Assembly (NCBI RefSeq): GCF_014648195.1 | Contig: NZ_BMQQ01000003.1 | Coordinates: 215,116-279,115 of the forward strand | Direction of reading: 5' to 3' | Length of the DNA stretch: 64,000 nucleotides | Origin: Streptomyces purpureus | GTDB taxonomy: Bacteria; Actinomycetota; Actinomycetes; Streptomycetales; Streptomycetaceae | Part shown: positions 27,741 to 36,308 of the stretch, piece by piece | Layout of the letters: the number at the start of each line of letters is the position of its first letter | How positions within the stretch are numbered: position 1 is the stretch's first letter | Notes under the pieces: generated by a model | The model's database searches: none | Told to the model about the DNA's origin: nothing | Seen by the model: the letters and a program-made list of their open reading frames with translations, nothing else | Program-made: the position numbers and the translations under genes

Positions 27741-28432
27741 GGGTTCTCCCCCTTGATGATCTTCGGCAGGTCCTTGGTGTACTCCTCGGCGGTGGTGTCC
27801 TCGCCGTACAGGACGTAGCCCTGGTCGGTCTTGGGCGAGAAGGCGATCACCTGTGCGCCGTGCATGGAGACGACCGAGCCGTCCTTCTCCTTCTTCGCCG
27901 GGTCGATGCCGATGCCCAGCTGGCGCGCGCCGGCCTGGATCTTGGCGAACGGTCCGGTGAGTCCGGTGAAGGACGGGTCACCCGCCGCGGGCAGCCACTT
28001 GCCGAGTTCGGCGGAGGTGTCCCGTTCGGGGTCGGTGGTGACGAAGACGACCTGGAGCCTGTCCTGATCTGCCTTGGGGAGCTTCTTCTTGGCGATGGCG
28101 ATGTTGCTCATCGTGAGCGGGCAGACGTCCGGGCAGTGCGTGTAGCCGAAGTAGATCAGCGTCGGCTTGCCCTTGGTCATCGCCTTGAAGTCGTACGGCT
28201 TGCCCTTGGTGTCCGTGAGGACGAGGTCGGGCTTCTCGAACGGCCGGTCCAGTACGGTGCCCGGCTTGGCGCTGTCGCTGTTCCCGGAGACGTCGGTGAC
28301 CACGCTCTTGGCCGTGTCGTCACCGCCGCCGCAGGCGGACAGGGTGAGCGCGGCCGCGGCGGCGAGGGCCGCCGCGACCAGCGGAGTGCGCCGGGTGCGG
28401 CGGGGCCGCTCGGCGCGCTTCAGGGTGTGCAT
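27737..28432 (-). CDS. sco: Sco/SenC-family copper metallochaperone lipoprotein
   Basis: The 231-residue protein has a thioredoxin fold with the copper-binding C-x-x-x-C in YTHCPDVCPLTMSN and the third ligand, His, in SVVSMHGAQVIAFSP. The N terminus carries a lipoprotein signal ending LSACGGG. Sco proteins insert copper in the CuA site of cytochrome c oxidase and, in Streptomyces, are needed for GlxA-dependent development. The ATG at 28432 gives a normal Sco length; the longer upstream frame reads through the ycnI gene and is not real. Confidence 0.93.
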   Translation of the reverse strand: MHTLKRAERPRRTRRTPLVAAALAAAAALTLSACGGGDDTAKSVVTDVSGNSDSAKPGTVLDRPFEKPDLVLTDTKGKPYDFKAMTKGKPTLIYFGYTHCPDVCPLTMSNIAIAKKKLPKADQDRLQVVFVTTDPERDTSAELGKWLPAAGDPSFTGLTGPFAKIQAGARQLGIGIDPAKKEKDGSVVSMHGAQVIAFSPKTDQGYVLYGEDTTAEEYTKDLPKIIKGENP

Positions 28433-28482
28433 GAGGGATCTCTCTCGAAGACTCTCGAAGGTGGTGGGCTGGCGCGGCCCGG

Positions 28483-29211
28483 TCAGGCCGAGCGGCGGCG
28501 GCCGGCGAGGACGCCGAAGGCGACACCCGCGGCACCGACGACGATGCCGACGACGCCGAGGACGCGGGCCGTGGTGTCGGAGGACGCACCGGCGGCCTCG
28601 GTCTGCTTGTCGTCGTGGCCGTCGGCCTTGTGGCCGGCCTTGTCGTCGCTCTTGCCGCCGCCGTGGTGGTCGTCGCCGGCCTCGGACAGCGTGAGTACGG
28701 GCGCCGGGTGCTCGGGCTCCGCCGCGCCTTCCTTGGGCTCCTCGATCCAGCGGACGACCTCGTTGTTGTCGTACGTCTGGACGGCCTTGAGCACCAGCTT
28801 GTCGGTGCTCTCGGGCAGGCGCCCCAGCGAGAGCGGGAACTGCTGGAACTGCCCCGGGCCGATCTTCGAACCGGCGGCGGTCCAGGTGACCTTGGAGACG
28901 GCCTCGGTGATCTTCTTGCCGTGCATCTCCAGCGGCTTGGCGAGCTTGGTCTTGGTGACCGTGGGGTTCCAGCCCGGGACCGGCTGCGGCATCACGGACG
29001 CGAGCGGGTGATCGGCCGGGAAGTTGATCTCGACCTTGACGGTGGAGGCGTTGTCGCGCTCGTTGGGGACCTTCACGTTGACGGTGGCGTAACCACCCTT
29101 GGCGGCCTCGCCCTGCGGCTGCACGCCGACATGGGCGAAGGCGGTGCCGGAGAGCAGCAGGACGGAGGAGACGGCGACGCCGCCGGCGACCGCGAAACGC
29201 GAGACGTTCAT
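28483..29211 (-). CDS. YcnI-family copper-binding envelope protein
   Basis: This 242-residue protein has a signal peptide ending GTAFA, after which the mature chain starts AHVGVQPQGEA; the near-terminal His is the copper brace residue of YcnI (DUF1775). A beta-rich domain runs to about residue 170. It is followed by a His/Asp-rich linker (DDHHGGGKSDDKAGHKADGHDDKQ region, metal-binding looking) and a C-terminal membrane helix with RRRSA. It is the first of the copper genes on the minus strand and lies 50 bp upstream of sco. The start at 29211 (MNVSRFAV) is chosen over upstream codons because it gives a standard signal. Confidence 0.9.
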   Translation of the reverse strand: MNVSRFAVAGGVAVSSVLLLSGTAFAHVGVQPQGEAAKGGYATVNVKVPNERDNASTVKVEINFPADHPLASVMPQPVPGWNPTVTKTKLAKPLEMHGKKITEAVSKVTWTAAGSKIGPGQFQQFPLSLGRLPESTDKLVLKAVQTYDNNEVVRWIEEPKEGAAEPEHPAPVLTLSEAGDDHHGGGKSDDKAGHKADGHDDKQTEAAGASSDTTARVLGVVGIVVGAAGVAFGVLAGRRRSA

Positions 29212-29310
29212 GTGAGAACACTCCAGGAAGCAGTAAGGGGAGGCGCCCGGCGCGCACGGCGCATGCGTGCACACGGACACGGCGGCCCCACTCCCGTCGA
29301 GTGGGCCGCG

Positions 29311-30126
29311 TCAGGCTGCGAGGACGCACACGGCGGGCGGACCGCGCCGGATCACCGTGTGCTGGAGTGCCCCCGCGAGCGGCGGGGGTGAGACGTCCCG
29401 GCGGGGCCGGGGCGGCCGCGGGCCGGTGGCCGGCGTGCCGGGGAGTCCGGCGAGCAGGGCGCGTAGGTAGGAGAGGGCGGAGCGCAGGGCCCGTACGAGC
29501 GCCCCCTCCGCGATCTCGGTGGCGCCCTGGCCGGACAGCGTGGCGAGCCGGCCGAGGGCCAGGTCACCGCGGCGCAGCAGCCAGCCGGTGGCCAGGGCGG
29601 CGAGCAGATGGCCGAGCACCATGGACAGGCTCGGGAACAGCGACGCGGACTCGGCGGCGCGCGCGGCCGGTACGAGATGCTCGTGGCCGCCCGTCGCGGT
29701 CGCGGTGGCGGTCGCCGGGTCGAGGCCGGAGTCGGCGATGATGCGGCTGGCGTCGGCCGGGGTGAGCGAGGCGGCGCCCGCCCCGCAGACCAGCTTGGTG
29801 GCCATCCGGATCAGCGCGTCGTCGGTCGCCTGTCCCGCGTTCATACCGAGGTGGCGCTGGCCGAGTCCGAACACGGCGTGCAGGGCGAGCTGTCCGACGG
29901 CCAGCGCCGTGGTGATCACCGGCAGGGACCGCTCGCGGCCGGCGAACGGCGCGGTGAGCGCGAAGACCCCGGCGAAGCCGAGCAGCAGCGTCCACCAGGG
30001 GACCGTCGCACAGGCGGCGAGCACATGTCCCAGCGCGGACAGCACGACGCAGACCGCGGTGAACACCGCGGCCCTCAGAAGCCGTGAACCGGCTCCGGCG
30101 CGTGCGATCGACGAGGGCGCAGACAT
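29311..30126 (-). CDS. Conserved integral membrane protein
   Basis: The 271-residue product has at least five hydrophobic segments: residues 15-40 (LLRAAVFTAVCVVLSALGHVL), 45-65, 70-90 and 165-185 are clear. No catalytic motif is recognised. One loop contains GGHEHLVPA and the protein has GLGQRHLGM, so histidines are present on possible metal-facing sites. The position just upstream of ycnI, on the same strand, suggests a role with the copper set, but this is inference from context only. The ATG at 30126 is the first plausible one. Confidence 0.78.
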   Translation of the reverse strand: MSAPSSIARAGAGSRLLRAAVFTAVCVVLSALGHVLAACATVPWWTLLLGFAGVFALTAPFAGRERSLPVITTALAVGQLALHAVFGLGQRHLGMNAGQATDDALIRMATKLVCGAGAASLTPADASRIIADSGLDPATATATATGGHEHLVPAARAAESASLFPSLSMVLGHLLAALATGWLLRRGDLALGRLATLSGQGATEIAEGALVRALRSALSYLRALLAGLPGTPATGPRPPRPRRDVSPPPLAGALQHTVIRRGPPAVCVLAA

Positions 30127-30332
30127 GGCGGGGCCATCATCGCACTGCGCTTATACCGTCCACACGGCAGGTCCGGAAGATCACCGTTTGATGTCAGAGG
30201 CCCGACATACACCGGCACGAGGGAAGGTGTGTACCCGCCGAACGGGCGCTGTGTTGTCGGCCGGTGGCTTACATGTCCCAAGGAGCGGCAATACGTAGGG
30301 GTATGTCGAGCGGGGGCCCGGGAGGCTGGAGC

Positions 30333-30854
30333 ATGAGCATCTGGTGGTCTCTCCATCTGCGGCGTGAGGCGGCCAGTGTGCCGCTGGCTCGCCGTCTTCT
30401 CCTCGGCACGATGGAGACCGCGGGCGTCGATCCGGACGTCTCCTACGACCTGTCGGTCGCGCTGAGCGAGGCCTGTGCCAACGCGGTTGAGCACGGCGGC
30501 GGCGCGGCACCGGACCAGGCGTCGGAGGCGTATCGCGTGACCGCCTACCTCGACGGGGAGACCTGCCGGATCGAGGTCGCGGACTCGGGTCCCGGCTTCC
30601 CGCCCGGCGAGCCGTACGAGCCCTCCGGGGCGGTCGCGACGGGTGCGGCGGCCGGTGCCTCCACGACGCGTGAGGCGCGTGTGAGCCGCCCATCCGTGCC
30701 GGACACCGCCGAGCACGGCCGAGGCCTGCGGCTGATCGAGGAACTCGCCGACCATGTGCACTTCGGGAACCGCGCGGGCGGCCGGAGCGGCGCGGTGGTC
30801 AGCTTCGACAAGATCGTCAAATGGCGCCCGGACGCGCCGCTCGCCCTGACCTGA
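30333..30854 (+). CDS. RsbW-like ATP-binding protein (anti-sigma factor type)
   Basis: This 173-residue protein is a stand-alone HATPase of the RsbW/SpoIIAB family. It has N-box LSVALSEACANAVEHG, G1 box VADSGPGFPPGEP and G2 box EHGRGLRLIEELADHV. Such proteins are usually serine kinases of anti-anti-sigma proteins and bind a sigma factor, but Streptomyces has dozens with unknown partners. No sigma or anti-anti-sigma gene lies next to it. The ATG at 30333 follows GGAGGCTGGAG; earlier in-frame ATGs give an unlikely extension. An unusual Ala/Thr-rich insert (VATGAAAGASTTREARV) lies between G1 and G2. Confidence 0.88.
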   Translation: MSIWWSLHLRREAASVPLARRLLLGTMETAGVDPDVSYDLSVALSEACANAVEHGGGAAPDQASEAYRVTAYLDGETCRIEVADSGPGFPPGEPYEPSGAVATGAAAGASTTREARVSRPSVPDTAEHGRGLRLIEELADHVHFGNRAGGRSGAVVSFDKIVKWRPDAPLALT

Positions 30855-30891
30855 GCCCCGTCCTCCGAGCTGCCTGAGCGCCCGGCACGGA

Positions 30892-30919
30892 GACGGCCCT
30901 CGTCGCGACGGGGGCCGTC
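30892..30919. terminator. Hairpin between convergent genes
   Basis: GACGGCCC pairs with GGGCCGTC, and inner pairing brings the stem to about 12 bp with a short loop. It lies between the RsbW-like gene and pepP, which end towards one another. Confidence 0.65.
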
Positions 30920-30957
30920 CGGCGTGAGCGTGGGGCCGGAGGTCGGCCCTTGAGCGG

Positions 30958-32418
30958 TCAGCCCTTGAGCCGCGCCATCCACGCCTCGACCTCGTCGGCC
31001 TGACGGGGCAGCGAGGCGGAGAGGTTCCGGTTGCCGTCCTCGGTGACCAGGATGTCGTCCTCGATCCGGACGCCGATGCCGCGGTACTCCTCCGGCACGG
31101 TCAGGTCGTCCGCCTGGAAGTACAGCCCCGGCTCGACGGTCAGGCACATGCCCGGCTCCAGGGTGGCGTCGACGTACGACGCGGTGCGCGCGGCCGCGCA
31201 GTCGTGGACGTCCATGCCGAGCATGTGGCCGGTGCCGTGCAGGGTCCAGCGGCGCTGGAGGCCGAGCTCCAGGACCTTCTCCACGTCGAGGTCGCCGAGC
31301 AGGCCCCACTCGACGAGCTTCTCCGCGAGCACGCGCTGCGCGGCGTCGTGGAAGTCGCGGTAGTCGGCGCCCGGCTTCACCGCCGCGATGCCGGCCTCCT
31401 GGGCCTCGTACACGGCGTCGTAGATCCTGCGCTGGATCTCGTTGAAGCGGCCGTTGATGGGCAGCGTGCGGGTGACGTCGGCGGTGTAGAGCTCGGTGGT
31501 CTCCACGCCGGCGTCGAGCAGCAGCAGTTCGCCGGAACGGACGGCGCCGTCGTTGCGGACCCAGTGCAGGGTGGTGGCGTGCGGGCCGGCGGCGCAGATG
31601 GAGCCGTAGCCGATGTCGTTGCCCTCGACGCGGGCGCGCAGGAAGAACGTTCCTTCGATGTAGCGCTCGCTGGTCGCCTCGGCCTTGTCCAGGACCTTGA
31701 CGACGTCCTCGAAGCCGCGGGCGGTCGAATCGCAGGCCTTCTGCAGCTCCGCGATCTCAAACGCGTCCTTCACCAGGCGCGCCTCGGAGAGGTACACACG
31801 CAGCTCTTCGTCGCGCTCGGCGGTCACCTTGTCGGTGAGCGCCGCCTCGATGGCCGCGTCGTGGCCGCGGACGTTGCGGACCGGACCGGTGGCCTCCTGG
31901 AGCGCGGCGGGCAGCTCGCGGACGTCCTTGGCGGGGATGCCGAGCAGCTGCTCGGCCTCGGCCAGCGAGTGGCGCCGGCCGACCCACAGCTCGCCCTGGC
32001 CGTCGAGCCAGAACTCGCCGTTCTCGCGGTTGGAGCGCGGCAGCAGGTAGATCGTCGCCCTGTGGCCGCCGGCGGTCGGCTCCAGGACCAGGACGCCGTC
32101 CTGCGTCTGGTCGCCGGTCAGGTAGGCGTACTCGGTGGAGGCGCGGAAGCTGTACTCGGTGTCGTTGGACCGGGTCTTCAGGTTGCCCGCGGGGATCACC
32201 AGACGCTCGCCCGGGAAGCGCGCGGAGAGCGCGGCGCGGCGGGCGGCGGTGTGCTCGGCCTGCGCGATCGGCGCGAGGCCGGTCAGCTCGGTGTCGGCCC
32301 AGCCGGACTTCATGTTCTCGGCGAGCTCGTCCGACACTTCCCGGTACAGCCCGTTCTTGCGCTGCTTGATCGGCTCTTCGGTCTCTTCCGGGGTTGCCGG
32401 GGTGAGCTCTTCGGCCAC
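30958..32418 (-). CDS. pepP: Xaa-Pro aminopeptidase
   Basis: PepP removes N-terminal residues that precede proline. The 486-residue protein has an N-terminal creatinase-like domain and a C-terminal M24 domain with the five metal ligands: LLLDAG and YTADVTRTLP (two Asp), HGTGHMLGMDVHD (His), LTVEPGLYF (Glu) and VRIEDDILVTEDG (Glu). The GTG at 32418 follows AAGGAGG at ideal spacing, so it is preferred over an upstream ATG that would add 35 residues of low quality. The gene is monocistronic and minus-strand. Confidence 0.94.
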   Translation of the reverse strand: MAEELTPATPEETEEPIKQRKNGLYREVSDELAENMKSGWADTELTGLAPIAQAEHTAARRAALSARFPGERLVIPAGNLKTRSNDTEYSFRASTEYAYLTGDQTQDGVLVLEPTAGGHRATIYLLPRSNRENGEFWLDGQGELWVGRRHSLAEAEQLLGIPAKDVRELPAALQEATGPVRNVRGHDAAIEAALTDKVTAERDEELRVYLSEARLVKDAFEIAELQKACDSTARGFEDVVKVLDKAEATSERYIEGTFFLRARVEGNDIGYGSICAAGPHATTLHWVRNDGAVRSGELLLLDAGVETTELYTADVTRTLPINGRFNEIQRRIYDAVYEAQEAGIAAVKPGADYRDFHDAAQRVLAEKLVEWGLLGDLDVEKVLELGLQRRWTLHGTGHMLGMDVHDCAAARTASYVDATLEPGMCLTVEPGLYFQADDLTVPEEYRGIGVRIEDDILVTEDGNRNLSASLPRQADEVEAWMARLKG

Positions 32419-32543
32419 GGGTCCGCCTCCTTGTTGGTACGACACTGAACCCCTTCCATCGTACGGTCGCGCGGAAGGGGTCCCAGGGCCCAAAGACCCG
32501 TTACCAAGATCGTCGGAATTCACCCGGCTCTTCTGCCGGTCCC

Positions 32544-34049
32544 TCAGTCGAAACGTGCCGCGAGCAGGACGACGTCCTCTCCGTCGTCGGCGCTGTCCAG
32601 GCCCTCCGGCAGGACCGTCCGCAGGATGTGGTCCGCGATGGCGCCGGGATCGCCGCGGTCGGCCTTGGGCACGCCGACCGCCGCCGCGTGCAGCCGCGCG
32701 AAGGCCCGGTCCATGGGGTCGCCGGTACGGCGCAGAAGCCCGTCCGTGTAGAGCAAGACCGTTTCTCCGGGTGTGGTCGAGATCTCCACGCTCGGTGCCT
32801 CCCAGCAGGACAGCATGCCGAGAGGGGCCGACAAGGACGTCTCGACGAACTCGGTGCGGCGCTCGCCGATGATCAGCGGCGGAGTGTGCCCCGCCCCGGC
32901 GAGCACGATCTTGCGCGCGGCCGGTTCGGCGTACGCGAAGAGCGCGGTGGCCGAGCGGGCGGGCTCGGTGAGCCGCAGCAGCAGCTCCAGGTCGGAGAGG
33001 ACGGCGACGGGGTCCTCGCCCTCCATCACGGCGTACGCGCGCAGGCTGGCCCTGAGCCGTCCCATCGCGGCGAGCGCGCTGGGCCCGGAGCCGGAGACGG
33101 AGCCGACGGCGAGGCCGAGAGCGGCCTCGGGCAGCGGCAGGGCGTCGTACCAGTCGCCGCCGCCCTGCGGACCGCAGTGGTGCCGGGCGGCGAGCTGTAC
33201 GCCCGGCACCCTCGGCAGCCGGCTGGGCAGCAGTTCCTCGGCGACGGTGGTGACCGTGGCGCGGGCCCGTTCCAGTTCGAGGAGACGGGCGAGATGTTCG
33301 GTGGCGTAGCGCCCGTAAAGACCCACCAGATGGCGCTGGCGCTCGATCGGTTCGGCCGGTTCGTCGTAGAGCCAGACCAGGGCGCCGAGTCTGCCCGCGG
33401 CCTCGGTGGCGAGCGGCAGGGCGTAGCTGGCGGCGTAGCCGAGGCGGGCGGCCACCTCGCGGTGGCGTGGGTCGAGTTCGGTGTCGCCGAGGAGGTCGGG
33501 GACGGCGATCGGGCCGGGTACGGCGACCGGATCGGGCAGGCCCTCGAGGATGCGGCCGTAGGAGGTGGCGCTGCGCGGCACGGTCTCGATCGTGCCGAGG
33601 TCGGCGTGGGCGAGGCCGAGGCCGATCGTGGTGACCGGGCCGTGCCCGTCGGCCGGTTCGAGGACGGCCATGCCCCGGCGGGCGCCCACCAGGGCGGCTC
33701 CGGCGCGCAGCACCTCGTTCAGGGCCTCGTCCAGCGACGCGGTCCTGGCAAGGCGCTCGGTCAGTTCATGGAGGGTGGTGAGGTCGGAGACCCAGCCGGC
33801 CAGCCGGTCCTGGAGCAGCGCTCCGGGCGGGGCGGCCGCGGCCGGGACGCCCGGCAAGGGCGTCGCAGTGTGCGTGGGGGCCGGAACCGTTGAATCGATT
33901 CCGGCCACTTTCGGCAGGTGAGGGGCGCTCATACCGGTCGGCTTTCCGACCGGTGCGTTTCGTGCAATAGCATCGCAAACCCCCATGTCATTCTGCGCCG
34001 CTATCGATGCATCCACATGTACACGCACAAGTGAGGCGATGTCCAGCAT
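32544..34049 (-). CDS. PP2C-type (SpoIIE) serine phosphatase with GAF domain
   Basis: The 501-residue product has an N-terminal region of about 75 residues, a GAF domain (about 80-230) and a C-terminal SpoIIE/PP2C phosphatase domain (about 265-500). The phosphatase keeps GGDWYDALPLPEAALGLAVG, ALFAYAEPAARKIVLAGAGHTPPL and LLYTDGLL, with the metal-binding aspartates at DWYD and YTDG. Such enzymes dephosphorylate anti-anti-sigma proteins and act opposite to RsbW-like kinases, two of which (30333 and 37664) lie nearby. A functional link is inference. The ATG at 34049 is chosen after GAGGAC; there is a weaker internal start at MSAPHLPKV. Confidence 0.88.
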   Translation of the reverse strand: MLDIASLVRVHVDASIAAQNDMGVCDAIARNAPVGKPTGMSAPHLPKVAGIDSTVPAPTHTATPLPGVPAAAAPPGALLQDRLAGWVSDLTTLHELTERLARTASLDEALNEVLRAGAALVGARRGMAVLEPADGHGPVTTIGLGLAHADLGTIETVPRSATSYGRILEGLPDPVAVPGPIAVPDLLGDTELDPRHREVAARLGYAASYALPLATEAAGRLGALVWLYDEPAEPIERQRHLVGLYGRYATEHLARLLELERARATVTTVAEELLPSRLPRVPGVQLAARHHCGPQGGGDWYDALPLPEAALGLAVGSVSGSGPSALAAMGRLRASLRAYAVMEGEDPVAVLSDLELLLRLTEPARSATALFAYAEPAARKIVLAGAGHTPPLIIGERRTEFVETSLSAPLGMLSCWEAPSVEISTTPGETVLLYTDGLLRRTGDPMDRAFARLHAAAVGVPKADRGDPGAIADHILRTVLPEGLDSADDGEDVVLLAARFD

Positions 34050-34501
34050 TGTCCTCGCGGGACTTGCGGTGTCTGTGGGGTGTGTGACCGGTAACGAAGT
34101 TGGCTGAAAAATGCACCCTATGCCCGCTATTTGCGGTCGACTGACGGCGATTGAAAGCGCGTCATTCCGATCGGGATGGGTACGTACACGGTGATGGCCA
34201 GGGGCGGTTGGTACGGCCCCGGAACCTGGCGAAGGGCCCCGGCGTCTTAGTCGCCGACGGCCGCGCCCCATCCGAAGTGACCATCCCGAGTGGCGAGGAA
34301 AGTTCAGCGGGTCGGTAAGCGCCAGGCGCGCGCCACCCCTCGCCATGCGTTTAATGGACGAGAGCCCCTGAGCCCACGCTCGGGCCCGAGCTCGACGCCC
34401 CGCCGAAGGGGCGATGACGCGCCGTTTTGCACGCACAGTGAAGCAACGCACACGTGATGTGATGTGGACCCTCGGCGTTCAACGGAAAGGAACGAGCGCT
34501 C
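34050..34501. other. Gene-free divergent region
   Basis: This 452-bp stretch separates the minus-strand GAF-SpoIIE gene from the plus-strand primase-like gene and must carry both promoters. I see GGAAAGGAACGAGCGCTC leading into the ATG at 34502. Several GC hairpins of moderate quality occur (for example GCCCC...GGGGC around 34390-34412). I recognise no riboswitch or RNA gene. Confidence 0.5.
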
Positions 34502-35185
34502 ATGCGCGAGATCCTCGGAAGGCGACGCAGGCTCCGGTTCCGGCGCAAGGGGAGGTCTGCCCAGCTCGGCGCCGCCCTCACCTGCGCCACCGAGTGGCAC
34601 TGGCCCGTACTCCCCGGCGTGGGACTGACGGCGGCCGGCGGCCGTGGCGACCGCGGGCGCGGCTGCGCCTGCCCCGACCCCGAGTGCGTCGTCCCCGGCG
34701 CGCACCCCTTCGACCCCGGACTCCTCGCCGCCTCCACCGACGAGCGCCTGGTCCGATGGTGGTGGTCCAACCGGCCGGACGCGCCCCTTCTGCTCGCCAC
34801 CGGAGGCCGCGCCCCGTGCGCGGTCAGCCTGCCCGCCGTCGCCGGCGCGCGGGCGCTTGCCGCGCTCGACCGGATGGGCATGCGGCTCGGCCCGGTGGTG
34901 GCGACGCCGACCCGCTGGTCGCTGCTGGTCGCCCCGTACAGCCTGGAACAGCTCGGCGAACTGCTCTACGCGAAGGACAGCGTGCCCAGTTCGCTCCGCT
35001 TCCACGGCGAGGGCGGATATCTGGTGCTGCCGCCCTCGGTCGTCGGGACCGGACAGGTCCGCTGGGAGCGCGCCCCGCTCGCCGGATCGGCGACCCCCTG
35101 GCTGCCGGACGTCGAGGCGGTGGTGGACGCGCTGGTCGAGGCGAGCACCAGCGCACCGGGCGGCGGCAGCCGGCTCGCGTACTGA
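34502..35185 (+). CDS. Primase/polymerase-like protein lacking the catalytic DxD
   Basis: The 227-residue protein is related to the archaeo-eukaryotic primase N-terminal domain seen in the gene at 43674-44552. It shares an N-terminal ALTCATEWHWPVLPG (matching ALAHALSAAERGLPVIPL), CACPDPECVVPGAHP with a Cys/His-rich metal-like loop, and the late GGYLVLPPSVV. At the position of the catalytic GVDLD the sequence reads AVSLP, and the SGGRHLW motif reads PTRWSLLV. The catalytic acids and histidine are therefore gone, which implies a binding or regulatory role. This is a visual alignment. The ATG at 34502 follows a GGAAAGGA ribosome site. Confidence 0.78.
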   Translation: MREILGRRRRLRFRRKGRSAQLGAALTCATEWHWPVLPGVGLTAAGGRGDRGRGCACPDPECVVPGAHPFDPGLLAASTDERLVRWWWSNRPDAPLLLATGGRAPCAVSLPAVAGARALAALDRMGMRLGPVVATPTRWSLLVAPYSLEQLGELLYAKDSVPSSLRFHGEGGYLVLPPSVVGTGQVRWERAPLAGSATPWLPDVEAVVDALVEASTSAPGGGSRLAY

Positions 35186-35291
35186 TCCCCGCTCTCGCCT
35201 CGACCCGCCTGTCGATCTCCGTGTGATCTCCCTGCCGCAGGGTTGTCGCGGCCTTCCGTCCTCGCCTATCGCCATGGCGAGGAGGAGTGAG

Positions 35292-35308
35292 TATCCCCGA
35301 TGGGGATA
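35292..35308. promoter_or_regulatory. Operator-like inverted repeat
   Basis: TATCCCC and GGGGATA are separated by GAT, and the pairing extends to 10 bp with one mismatch (GAGTATCCCC/GGGGATATTC). It lies between the primase-like gene and the secreted-protein gene, about 150 bp before the latter, and is AT-richer than its surroundings. Confidence 0.4.
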
Positions 35309-35459
35309 TTCATCTGGCAGATCACTCGTACGGGTGTGACCGGGAGCGAGTTGTACGGGAATTGGGCGCGGGGCTCACCGGCCGCCCGCAATCCGCCGTT
35401 ATCGTCGGCCTGTCGTCATGAATTCCCGGGCAGTTGCAGGTTTGGCAGGTGGGGCCACG

Positions 35460-36047
35460 ATGAATGTCCGCACGATCCGCATGATCGGACTCGGGGCCGC
35501 CGTCGTGATCGCCGCCTGCGTTCCGCTGGCCGCCTCCGCCGGGCAGGCCGGGAACCCGCCCGGCGGAGCCCCTGACGCCGACTCCCGCCCCGGATCCTCA
35601 CAGGACCCGGGGCTGCTCGGGATGATCGGCGCGCCCCGACCCGGGGCGTCCGCCCCGGCCGCCGGCGCGTCGGAAGGGCCCGCCGCCGCGGCCGCCCGCT
35701 CCAGCCGCTGCGGCCCCGAACTCACCTCGCCGGACGGGATCGAGGCGCAGACCTGCGTCATGACGGGGTCGGGCGACACGTGGGGGCGTACGTACTTCCG
35801 CAACGCGACGGGCGAGGCGCTCACAGCCGTACTGACTCTGATGGGGCCCGGCGGGCGCACGGTGCAGACGCAGTGCGCGGTGGCGGCGGGGGACGAGCCG
35901 GGCGTCTGCGAGACGCCACGCGAGCGGTCCCAGGGGCGGCCCGAGGCCTATACGGCGGTCGCCGAGTTCGCCGGAGCCGGCGAAGGGGCGGAGACTCCGC
36001 TGCTGCTGAGGGTGGGAAGCAACGGTGTGGACGCCGAGGTGAGTTGA
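35460..36047 (+). CDS. Secreted protein of unknown function
   Basis: The 195-residue product starts with a signal peptide (RTIRMIGLGAAVVIAACVPLAASAGQ). A Pro/Ala/Gly/Ser-rich stretch of about 65 residues follows, and then a compact domain with four cysteines (RCGPELTSPDGIEAQTC; TQCAVAAGDEPGVCE) that could form two disulfides. The domain pattern (GDTWGRTYFRNATGEALTAVLTLMGPGGR) looks like a small beta-sandwich. The ATG at 35460 follows AGGTGGGG and is favoured over one at 35418. A terminator follows. I do not recognise the family. Confidence 0.75.
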   Translation: MNVRTIRMIGLGAAVVIAACVPLAASAGQAGNPPGGAPDADSRPGSSQDPGLLGMIGAPRPGASAPAAGASEGPAAAAARSSRCGPELTSPDGIEAQTCVMTGSGDTWGRTYFRNATGEALTAVLTLMGPGGRTVQTQCAVAAGDEPGVCETPRERSQGRPEAYTAVAEFAGAGEGAETPLLLRVGSNGVDAEVS

Positions 36048-36077
36048 CATATTCGGGCGATGCCCGGAAACGCGAAC

Positions 36078-36117
36078 GCCCGGTCGCTGGCGACGGGGGA
36101 TGCACCAGCGACCGGGC
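36078..36117 (+). terminator. 13-bp terminator hairpin
   Basis: GCCCGGTCGCTGG pairs perfectly with CCAGCGACCGGGC over a 14-nt loop and is followed by TTCTAG. It lies 30 bp after the secreted-protein gene. Confidence 0.75.
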
Positions 36118-36308
36118 TTCTAGAACGGTAACAAGAGATCTGCTGTTCGCAAATTCGATCTCGGATATTCGGACAGGAATTTGAGCCACGGAAGGGGAGT
36201 TGTGGCGGAAGTCACCGACCGGCTGGTCTGTCAGTGATCGTCCGCGACCCTCCGCCTCCGCCGCGCGACCCCCTGTCCGGGCGGGCCGGCGCGGCGTGAC
36301 GCGGCGAC

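Noticed and set aside
24085..27756. A 1223-codon plus-strand open frame opposite the copper genes
   Set aside because: It is a GC-driven shadow crossing four well-supported minus-strand genes.
28433..29329. N-terminal extension of the Sco frame
   Set aside because: The extension is Arg/Pro-rich and antiparallel to nothing real; it is the ycnI gene read in the wrong frame. The ATG at 28432 gives a standard lipoprotein signal.
34050..34501. A c-di-AMP (ydaO-type) riboswitch before the primase-like gene
   Set aside because: Some GC hairpins are present but the conserved core sequences could not be matched.
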